Part shown: positions 1-5,145 of the stretch, piece after piece
How positions within the stretch are numbered: position 1 is the first letter of the stretch
How the letters are laid out: each line of letters opens with the position of its first letter
DNA from: an uncultured Clostridia bacterium
GTDB taxonomy: Bacteria; Bacillota; Clostridia; Oscillospirales; Oscillospiraceae
Reading direction: 5' to 3'
Assembly: GCA_946539175.1 (NCBI GenBank)
Contig: CAMNHH010000113.1
Coordinates: 1 to 6,872, forward strand
DNA: 6,872 nt
The notes under the pieces: generated by a model
What the model saw: only the letters and a program-made list of their open reading frames with translations
The model's database searches: none
What the model was told of the DNA's origin: nothing
Made by a program: the position numbers and the translations under genes

Positions 1-147
1 ACAAGGGAGAAGCCGCGCTTCACAGGGAACACAGAGAACCGTCCCCTGTGTTACACGCTGGACGTCTACGCGCATTTCACCCAGGATATGCGTCAGGACA
101 GCGCGGACCGGATGGAGCGGTTTACCCATACCGTGGAGGTACTATAA
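1..147 (+). pseudogene. Tyrosine recombinase (phage/ICE integrase), C-terminal remnant
   Basis: The reading frame is open from base 1 to a TAA at 145-147. From about base 52 it reads YTLDVYAHFTQDMRQDSADR and then about a dozen more residues. This is the typical C-terminal end of Firmicute tyrosine recombinases: TLDVYAH holds the nucleophilic tyrosine (codon 67-69), and the following charged helix packs in trans. In intact family members the stretch just before TLDVY holds the LGH catalytic histidine motif. Here that place is occupied by residues encoded by a REP-like palindrome (21-52), with no LGH visible. The gene therefore looks broken or rearranged at this junction, although the frame is not interrupted inside the window and the upstream part cannot be seen. 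It points towards the 3' end of tRNA-Leu, as expected for an integrase beside its attachment site. Integrase identity is fairly sure; pseudogene status is inference. Confidence 0.7.
21..52. repeat. REP-like palindromic repeat
   Basis: Two overlapping inverted repeats can form alternative hairpins. CACAGGG (21-27) pairs with CCCTGTG (44-50), and AACACAG (28-34) pairs with CTGTGTT (46-52). The core GAACCGTCCCC matches, from memory, a family of short dispersed palindromes with a GGGGACGGTTC core that is widespread in Firmicutes and some other bacteria. Those palindromes are associated with IS200-like/REP-associated tyrosine transposases. Only one copy lies in this window, so dispersal in this genome is not shown. 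It lies inside the open frame that leads into the integrase C-terminus. Confidence 0.6.
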
Positions 148-167
148 GGGAAAACATAAGGGAAAAC
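144..167. repeat. 12-bp perfect tandem duplication
   Basis: ATAAGGGAAAAC occurs twice in direct contact (144-155 and 156-167). The first copy contains the TAA stop of the integrase remnant. It may be a simple slippage duplication. Short direct repeats beside an integrase can also be recombinase arm-type sites, but two tandem copies alone do not show that. Confidence 0.7.
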
Positions 168-226
168 TTTTTGCGGGAGTTCTCAAATGTATAAAAATCA
201 TCCGATATTCGCCGGATATACAAGAA

Positions 227-260
227 AATCACCGTGTATTTGAATAAATACACGGTGATT
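227..260 (-). terminator. Intrinsic terminator of tRNA-Leu
   Basis: A perfect 15-bp stem (227-241 paired with 246-260) with a 4-base loop begins 3 bases beyond the CCA end of the tRNA. Read on the minus strand, the stem is followed by TTTTCTTGTAT (from 226 downward), a usable U-rich tail. On the plus strand no T-run follows, so it serves the tRNA. A weaker 5-bp inverted repeat (ATCCG/CGGAT, 200-217) lies beyond it. Confidence 0.8.
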
Positions 261-263
261 CTC

Positions 264-351
264 TGGTGCGCGAGGCGGGAGTTGAACCCGCACGTCCGGA
301 GTGGACACTAGAACCTGAATCTAGCGAGTCTACCAATTCCACCACTCGCGC
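264..351 (-). tRNA. tRNA-Leu (anticodon CAG)
   Basis: On the minus strand a full class II tRNA can be folded. The acceptor stem is GCGCGAG (5' end at 351) with CTCGCGC, then discriminator A and an encoded CCA (264-266). The D arm contains GGAATTGGTAGAC. The anticodon stem is CTAGA/TCTAG around loop TTCAGGT, giving anticodon CAG, which reads CUG. A long variable arm (GTGTCCACTCCGGAC region) and a T arm GCGGG-TTCAACT-CCCGC follow. The long variable arm and the anticodon both identify leucine. It has its own promoter upstream (379-407) and terminator downstream (227-260), so it is a single-gene transcript. Confidence 0.97.
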
Positions 352-378
352 GTTTCGCAATCTCTCGACTGCCCCGAT

Positions 379-407
379 ATAATATCACAGGATTACAGAT
401 TTGTCAA
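379..407 (-). promoter_or_regulatory. Sigma-A promoter of tRNA-Leu
   Basis: On the minus strand a consensus -35 TTGACA (402-407) and a -10 TATTAT (379-384) are separated by 17 bases. This places the start a few bases upstream of a short GC-rich leader, about 20-25 bases before the tRNA. Near-consensus strength is typical of stable RNA promoters. Confidence 0.88.
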
Positions 408-470
408 GGACTATTTTTGATTAATTCTGTTTTTTTCCAATATGTTTCCGGAAAGCTTTGATGATCCCGC

Positions 471-498
471 TTGCGTTTCCGGCTATTTGTGGTATACT
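471..498 (+). promoter_or_regulatory. Promoter of the amidohydrolase gene
   Basis: A -35 TTGCGT (471-476), a 16-base spacer and a -10 TATACT (493-498) preceded by TGG (490-492) form an extended -10 promoter. Transcription would start near 505, leaving a leader of about 30 bases that contains the ribosome binding site. It is divergent from the tRNA-Leu promoter. Confidence 0.7.
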
Positions 499-535
499 GG
501 AGGATAGAACACAGCCGGAAAAGGGAGGATGAAGC

Positions 536-2125
536 ATGCTGGATCGGATCATACAAGGCGGGCTGGTGCTGGACGGCAGCGGGCGGGAGGCCGAGGCCCT
601 GGATTTGGGTCTGCAGGACGGGGTCATCGCCTGCATGGGACGTCTGGAAGGCGCCGAGGCGGCGGAACGGGTCCGCGCCGAAGGCAAGATCATATGTCCG
701 GGCTTTCTGGACATTCACCGCCACGCGGATCTGGCGGTGCTGAATCCGGACTTTGGGGAGCTGGAGCTGCGGCAGGGTCTCACCACGATTGTAAACGGCA
801 ACTGCGGCATGTCCGCCGCCCCCTTCGGTCCCGGCCATCGGAAGGAAATTCTGGCCTACCTCTCCCCTGTCATCGGCACGGCGGAGGATTTTCCCTCCGA
901 CACTATGGCCGCCTATCTGGCGGCGGTGGGGGCCTCCATGCCCCCCATCCACGTGGGGATGTTGGCGGGTTCCGGGGTACTGCGGGCAGATATATCCGGC
1001 TTTGCCACCGGAGGCCTGGACAAGGCCCAGCTGAACCTGCTTCACCGGAACATGGAAAAGGCCCTGGCGGAGGGCGCTCTGGGCATCTCCCTGGGCCTGG
1101 GCTACGCCCCGGACTGCTTCTACAACACGGAGGAGCTCATCGAGGCCCTGGTCCCCCTGAAGGGCGGAGACATCCCCTTCACCGTTCACATGCGGGACGA
1201 GGGCACCAACGTGGATCGCTCCGTGGAGGAGATGCTGCGGGTGGTCCGGGCCCTGGACTGCCCCATGGAGATCAGCCACCTGAAGGCCATCGGCACCGAA
1301 AACTGGGGCAGGAAGATTCCCCAGGTGCTGGAGCTGCTGAAGCAGGCCCGGCAGGATGGGCTGCGGGTCTCCTGGGACGTCTACCCCTACACGGCGGGCT
1401 CCACCCAGCTGCTCCATGTTCTGCCCCCGGAGGTGCTGGAGGGGGGCACCGAGGTGCTGACCCGGCGGCTCTCTGATCCGGCGGTACGGGCCAATATCCG
1501 GCAGCGTCTGGCCACCGGAGACGACTACAACAACATCGCCCGGCTGGTGGGCTGGGAGAACATCATTATCTCCTCCCTGCGGCAGCCGGAAAACCGGGAC
1601 TGCCTGGGGCTGCGGATCCCGGAGGCGGCGGCCCTTCGGGGCCTGGACGAGGTGGATTTCACCCTGGATCTGCTGCGCTCGGAGCACTGCACCGTTACCA
1701 TGATCGACTTCATCACCCACGAGGCGGACATCCGGTCCATTCTCCGCTCTGATGCGGTCAGCGTCATCTCCGACGCCACCTACCCCGCCACCGGACGGCC
1801 CCATCCCAGGCTCTACGGCAATTTCCTCCGGGTGATTGAGCGTTATGTCAACCAAGAGAAGGTGCTGACCCTGCCGGAGGCCATTCACAAGATGACCCAG
1901 GCCCCCGCCGACGCCCTGGGCTTGCGGCAAAAGGGCCGGATCGCCGTCGGCGCCGACGCGGATCTGCTGATCTTTGACCCCGCCCGAATCCACGAGGCGG
2001 GGACCTACCTGGAGCCCGCTCAATTCTCCCAGGGCATTGACCATGTGCTGGTCTCCGGCGTGCCGGTGCTGCTGGACGGCAAGCTCACCGGGGCGAGGCC
2101 GGGGAGGCTGCTCACCAGAGGGTAA
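536..2125 (+). CDS. N-acyl-D-amino-acid deacylase family zinc amidohydrolase
   Basis: This is a 529-residue protein of the metal-dependent amidohydrolase (TIM-barrel) superfamily, closest to D-aminoacylases, which hydrolyse N-acyl-D-amino acids to the free D-amino acid. The small N-terminal and C-terminal beta segments (about 1-55 and 465-529, the latter with GRIAVGADADLLIFDP) flank the barrel. Expected metal and catalytic residues are visible: H61 and H63 in GFLDIHRHAD, C90 in NGNCG (the family's zinc cysteine), H218 in HMRDEG, H248 in ISHLK, and D413 in ISDATYP followed by HPRLYGNF. DVYPYTAGST (281-290) is also a family signature. No signal peptide is seen, so it is probably cytosolic. The start is ATG 536, 7 bases after GGGAGG (523-528); ATG 529 is out of frame. 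It has its own promoter and terminator and looks monocistronic. Family assignment is strong. The substrate (which D-residue or acyl group) cannot be read from the sequence; peptidoglycan or D-amino-acid salvage is a guess. Confidence 0.9.
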   Translation: MLDRIIQGGLVLDGSGREAEALDLGLQDGVIACMGRLEGAEAAERVRAEGKIICPGFLDIHRHADLAVLNPDFGELELRQGLTTIVNGNCGMSAAPFGPGHRKEILAYLSPVIGTAEDFPSDTMAAYLAAVGASMPPIHVGMLAGSGVLRADISGFATGGLDKAQLNLLHRNMEKALAEGALGISLGLGYAPDCFYNTEELIEALVPLKGGDIPFTVHMRDEGTNVDRSVEEMLRVVRALDCPMEISHLKAIGTENWGRKIPQVLELLKQARQDGLRVSWDVYPYTAGSTQLLHVLPPEVLEGGTEVLTRRLSDPAVRANIRQRLATGDDYNNIARLVGWENIIISSLRQPENRDCLGLRIPEAAALRGLDEVDFTLDLLRSEHCTVTMIDFITHEADIRSILRSDAVSVISDATYPATGRPHPRLYGNFLRVIERYVNQEKVLTLPEAIHKMTQAPADALGLRQKGRIAVGADADLLIFDPARIHEAGTYLEPAQFSQGIDHVLVSGVPVLLDGKLTGARPGRLLTRG

Positions 2126-2171
2126 GGGACGGGTGATAAGCAGCAAGCAGCAGATCATCAATAATCCGTAA

Positions 2172-2207
2172 CAAGAAAGAGGTCCAGGGTGGGGCCTCTT
2201 TCTTGCT
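2172..2207 (+). terminator. Intrinsic terminator after the amidohydrolase
   Basis: A 14-bp stem (2172-2185 with 2192-2205, one G-T pair) around a 6-base loop is followed by CTTTTCGCTTTGTTT, a T-rich tail on the plus strand. It lies between two convergent genes. The minus-strand side lacks a good T-run, so it may only weakly end the gene arriving from the right. Confidence 0.85.
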
Positions 2208-2218
2208 TTTCGCTTTGT

Positions 2219-3562
2219 TTATGCTTCGGCCTGCATCAGGATGACGCCTGCTTCCTCCGAAGCCCCATGGAAGCCGACTTGTTTCAAGGTATTAAACAGG
2301 GTGGGATCCTCCGCTGAGACCGCGATTGACAGCTCGTTCGGCTCCTGATTCAGGACGAAACGCAGCAGCTGTTCTTCGTAACCCAGACCCCAGGCCTGGG
2401 GATGGACAGAGAGGAGATTGATCTGTCTCTCCGTCACCCCCAGCACCGCCAGCAGGTGGCCGCTGTGGGTCAGCACATAGACCCGGCCCTGCTCCGCCGC
2501 CTGTTTCAGAGCGTCGGAGGCCCGGTTCTTTTCCTTCAGAATTTCCTCTCTGTGATCGAGTCCCCGGATTCCGGCGTTGCGGAGGGACTGGCCCACCGCC
2601 GCTCTGCACATCTTGTCTAAGGGCTCCAAAGCGCCTTGATACGGAAAGGCCTCCGTCTTCCGGCCCATTGCGGAGATCAGCTCCGAGTCCGGGTTACTCC
2701 AAGGCTTGTCCATACCCCAGATCAGGGGGAAGTACCGGCATTGCTCGAAGCTGTGGGAGCGGACGGGTCTGTTGCCCAGCAGCACATAGTCCCGCTTTTT
2801 GAACCAGAACATGCTGCTTTCGCAGTAGAAGCCTCCGTGGTATTGCTCGTATCCCGGATACAGCCCTTCCCCGCTGTTGTCGAAGAGCACGGGCCGCAGG
2901 CTGTCGGGGTCAAGCCCCACCGGCGGCCCGTCATGAACGCCTTCAAAGAGTCGGAAGTAGGCCCACCAGTCCTTGATCTCCGGGGCAAAGGCGGAGGACC
3001 AGCTGGCGTGACATTGGATCAGCTGAATCACCACATATTTTCCGTCCAGGGCCTGGAATTCCTCCTGGGTATGAATCAGGCCGCCGCCTTTTTCGGAATG
3101 GTGAAACACATAGGACCGCCCGGCGGTCCGAAGCCGGACTGCGATCAGGTCCCCGGGTTGGAAAATGGGGTTCATGTGGACCTTGGGCTTGATTTTCTTT
3201 TTGGGGGAAAGGGGGGACAGCAGCCGCTGCCGAAGCTGGGCCAGGGCCTTCTCCCGCTGGCGCAGAAGGGATTTCTCCTCCTGCTCCCAGAGCTCCATGC
3301 CGAAGCGGCTGTCGATCATCTCCACCGCCCTGTCCCGGACCCGGTCCGGAAGAATTCCCTTTTTCCAAAGGAAATCCGCCAGGGAATAGTAGTAGTTTAC
3401 CCACTCCTCGGGGTCTGATTCGTCGCAGAAGTTGGCCCGCACGTAGGCGTCCAGCTTCTCCAAAGCCTCCTCCACCGGGTACTTGTAGAAGGCTGCGCTG
3501 TACTCCGGCAGCAGATCCTGGGCGGTGTCGTTTCCGTTGACGCTTGCGCTCCACGCTCCCAT
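2219..3562 (-). CDS. Uncharacterised protein, DUF4259-like N-terminus and GNAT-like C-terminus
   Basis: This 447-residue protein has no confident named function. Its first residues, MGAWSASVNGNDTAQDLL, resemble the start of DUF4259 proteins, which typically open MGxWGxGxFxNDxAxD. Residues 28-95 are acidic, aromatic and helical-looking. Residues 93-117 are charged and helical and may form a short coiled coil, followed by a basic linker (121-128). The central part (about 130-300) is rich in Trp, Tyr and Phe and begins NPIFQPGDLIAVRL, like small beta-barrel openings in related proteins. The C-terminus (about 345-447) resembles a GNAT acyltransferase: LLSVHPQAWGLGYEEQLLRF (383-402) fits the acetyl-CoA loop pattern VxPxxxGxGxxxxLL, and NTLKQVGF (424-431) fits the terminal motif. 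There is no signal peptide or membrane segment, so it is probably cytosolic. The start is ATG at 3560-3562 with AGGAG 8 bases upstream. It follows the serpin gene by 98 bases on the same strand but has its own candidate promoter. Confidence 0.75.
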   Translation of the reverse strand: MGAWSASVNGNDTAQDLLPEYSAAFYKYPVEEALEKLDAYVRANFCDESDPEEWVNYYYSLADFLWKKGILPDRVRDRAVEMIDSRFGMELWEQEEKSLLRQREKALAQLRQRLLSPLSPKKKIKPKVHMNPIFQPGDLIAVRLRTAGRSYVFHHSEKGGGLIHTQEEFQALDGKYVVIQLIQCHASWSSAFAPEIKDWWAYFRLFEGVHDGPPVGLDPDSLRPVLFDNSGEGLYPGYEQYHGGFYCESSMFWFKKRDYVLLGNRPVRSHSFEQCRYFPLIWGMDKPWSNPDSELISAMGRKTEAFPYQGALEPLDKMCRAAVGQSLRNAGIRGLDHREEILKEKNRASDALKQAAEQGRVYVLTHSGHLLAVLGVTERQINLLSVHPQAWGLGYEEQLLRFVLNQEPNELSIAVSAEDPTLFNTLKQVGFHGASEEAGVILMQAEA

Positions 3563-3587
3563 GGTCCTCTCTCCTCTCTGTTTTTAT

Positions 3588-3616
3588 ATGATAGCACACC
3601 CCGGGAAAAACCGCAA
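3588..3616 (-). promoter_or_regulatory. Candidate promoter of the DUF4259/GNAT-like gene
   Basis: On the minus strand TTGCGG (3611-3616) and TATCAT (3588-3593) are separated by 17 bases, placing a start just before the purine-rich ribosome binding site (GAGGAGAGAGG). The -35 falls in the loop of the inverted repeat at 3599-3629. Moderate match only. Confidence 0.5.
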
Positions 3617-3629
3617 GGTCCTCCCGGGG
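3599..3629. repeat. 8-bp perfect inverted repeat in the intergenic gap
   Basis: CCCCGGGA (3599-3606) and TCCCGGGG (3622-3629) are perfect complements around a 15-base centre. No T-run follows on either strand, so it is not a standard intrinsic terminator. It surrounds the candidate -35 of the gene to its left and could be an operator, or part of a weak terminator for the serpin transcript. Confidence 0.5.
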
Positions 3630-3660
3630 CGCTGAATTGTCAATGCGCAAAGCTCAAGTT

Positions 3661-4977
3661 TCAATTGTTCACCTGTCCCCAGAACAGCAGCTCCGGGGCC
3701 TCGTCCTGCCGATAGATCGCAAACTGGAAGGGGCGATCGGCGGTGAATTCCACAGGCTCCTCCGGGTTGGGCATGGCGGTGTTCCGCATCATGATGACGG
3801 CGGTGGCGGCAGCAGCCTCCAGGCCCTTCTCGTCCACTTTAACCCTGGCCTTCTGGATGATGTCGCTGACATAGATGCCCTGGGTGAACATGGGATCGAA
3901 CTCCGCCACGCTGTCCACGAACATTTTCCCGCAGCCGATGGCCTTCAGGTAATCCACCAGTTCCTTTTCCTCCAGGCTGGTTTCCACCTCAAACATAGGC
4001 ATGGACACGTGGACCTTGCGATTCTGGGCTGCCGCCAGCTTGGCGGGCAGATTGCCGCCGTCCCCCAGGATCAGGGCCATATTGATCCCGCCCTGCATGG
4101 GCAGCACCACCAGCTGACAGCCCTCGTCCTCATAGTACGCGAATTTGTCGGTCTTCTGGATGAACTGCTTCTGCACCGTCTTCCCGGTCAGAGTGGTGAA
4201 CACCGTCAGGGGAGATTCTTCGAAGGCCTCGATCCACTTGGTCTTGAGGTACAGGGCGTTCACCAGCACGGAGGCGGACTTGGAGGCATCCTGCACCAGA
4301 TTGGGGATCAGGCCGTTGGTCTGATCGCTGACCCAGCGGTTGATGGCGCCGGTGAGCTCCGCCGCCGGGAAGGAGCTGGCCTGGGCGGCCAGGGTCCGGG
4401 CCACCAGCTCCTTGTATTCCTCCCGGAACGCGCCGTCACAGTCGGAATTGTGGAAGATGGCGTTGACCACCCGGTAGGCGCAGTCGGCCTTGTCCCGGCC
4501 GTAGATGCGTCCGTCGAAATCCGCGACGCCCACCAGCACGGAGGCATACCAGGCGTTCAGCTCCTCCACGGTCTCAAAGCCCAGGGCGTCCAGGATCTGA
4601 CGCTGGGTCTCCCCTTCCGCGCCAAGGGCCGTCAAGGCCAGGGCCGCCTTGTAGGACAGGGGGGACACGGTGAAGCTCTCGCTGCCCAGCTTCGTATTGC
4701 GCAGGTATTCGATCAAGCCGTTGTCCAGGGCGGTAAAGCCCCGGCCCTGCTCCGGAGGGATCTCCGGCAAAACGGGCGTGGGCTCCTCGGTGGGCGCAGG
4801 CTCCGTGACGCTCTGCTCGGTGGGTGTTTCCGTGGAGAACGGCTCCGGGGCGTTCGTGCTCGGGCTGGGAACGTCACTGGACTGCGGGGTCGGCTGCTCT
4901 CCGGGGACGCCGGCGGCCTGGCAGGCGGTCAGACCCAGGCAGGCAGCCAGGAGGAATAAGAGGATTCTGCGTTTCAT
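3661..4977 (-). CDS. Lipoprotein serpin (serine protease inhibitor family)
   Basis: This is a 438-residue secreted serpin. The N-terminus is a lipoprotein signal: MKRR, a hydrophobic core, and lipobox LTAC (16-19), so the protein should be anchored outside the cell by lipid on C19. A Pro/Thr/Ser/Glu-rich spacer (20-78) leads to a complete serpin fold (about 80-438). Family signatures seen in order are SPLSYKAALALTALGAEGET (105-124), NRWVSDQTNGLI (213-224), VLVNALYLKTKW (237-248), MPMFEVETSLEE (327-338), the hinge EKGLEAAAATAV (383-394) and FTADRPFQFAIY (411-422) with LLFWGQV near the end. Counting from the hinge as in alpha-1-antitrypsin, the scissile bond lies near R398-N399-T400. The hinge P14 residue is Leu386 where inhibitory serpins usually have Thr or Ser. 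The start is ATG 4975-4977 with AAAGGAG 9 bases upstream. Established knowledge: gut Firmicute and Bifidobacterium serpins can inhibit host neutrophil elastase-like proteases. Whether this one inhibits anything is unknown. Confidence 0.93.
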   Translation of the reverse strand: MKRRILLFLLAACLGLTACQAAGVPGEQPTPQSSDVPSPSTNAPEPFSTETPTEQSVTEPAPTEEPTPVLPEIPPEQGRGFTALDNGLIEYLRNTKLGSESFTVSPLSYKAALALTALGAEGETQRQILDALGFETVEELNAWYASVLVGVADFDGRIYGRDKADCAYRVVNAIFHNSDCDGAFREEYKELVARTLAAQASSFPAAELTGAINRWVSDQTNGLIPNLVQDASKSASVLVNALYLKTKWIEAFEESPLTVFTTLTGKTVQKQFIQKTDKFAYYEDEGCQLVVLPMQGGINMALILGDGGNLPAKLAAAQNRKVHVSMPMFEVETSLEEKELVDYLKAIGCGKMFVDSVAEFDPMFTQGIYVSDIIQKARVKVDEKGLEAAAATAVIMMRNTAMPNPEEPVEFTADRPFQFAIYRQDEAPELLFWGQVNN

Positions 4978-5046
4978 ATTCGGTCACTCCTTTACGGTTT
5001 TTTGCTTTGCTTTTCAGACGTATCCGCTCCGAAAAAGTTCCTGATT

Positions 5047-5079
5047 CTGAAAAATTTACAAATCGGCCATATTTTTCAG
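5047..5079. promoter_or_regulatory. Inverted repeat in divergent intergenic region (candidate operator)
   Basis: CTGAAAAAT (5047-5055) and ATTTTTCAG (5071-5079) are perfect complements separated by 15 bases. A second, overlapping repeat CGGCC (5064-5068)/GGCCG (5079-5083) is mutually exclusive with it as a hairpin. The site lies 24 bases upstream of the -10 of the GTPase operon and in the leader or promoter zone of the divergent serpin gene, where an operator for either gene would sit. It does not match the classical Bacillus Zur or Fur box as I remember them. No T-run follows, so it is not a terminator. I found no convincing separate serpin promoter here. Confidence 0.4.
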
Positions 5080-5100
5080 GCCGGGGGAATTGACAGACTG

Positions 5101-5109
5101 TGTTATAAT
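5101..5109 (+). promoter_or_regulatory. Extended -10 promoter of the GTPase operon
   Basis: TGTTATAAT is a perfect extended -10 (TGn plus TATAAT at 5104-5109). The -35 position (about 5081-5086, CCGGGG) has no match. A perfect TTGACA (5090-5095) is present but only 8 bases upstream of the -10, too close to act as its -35. This suggests a promoter that depends on the extended -10, possibly with an activator or repressor. Confidence 0.65.
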
Positions 5110-5145
5110 AGGGATTGGAAAATTTAATGAAAAGAAGGTTTTTTC

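Noticed and set aside
529..1476. Alternative frame starting at ATG 529, overlapping the amidohydrolase
   Set aside because: It is out of frame with the conserved protein, and its product is Gly/Arg/Pro-rich noise from GC-rich codons.
404..2161. 585-codon open frame on the minus strand opposite the amidohydrolase
   Set aside because: It is antisense to a gene with clear catalytic motifs. Its protein is Gly/Gln/His/Val-rich with no recognisable family, as expected from the complement of GC-rich codons.
2636..3418. 260-codon plus-strand open frame
   Set aside because: It is antisense to the DUF4259/GNAT-like gene, has no ribosome binding site and low-complexity composition.
3599..3629. Hairpin as intrinsic terminator of the serpin
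   Set aside because: There is no T-run after the stem on either strand and the loop is long, so I list it only as an inverted repeat.
3638..3643. Consensus TTGACA on the minus strand between the serpin and the next gene
   Set aside because: It lies 44 bases upstream of the only plausible -10 (3588-3593) and has no -10 at 16-18 bases.
3637..4959. 440-codon plus-strand open frame opposite the serpin
   Set aside because: It is a shadow of a complete serpin with signal peptide and ribosome binding site; no family resemblance of its own.
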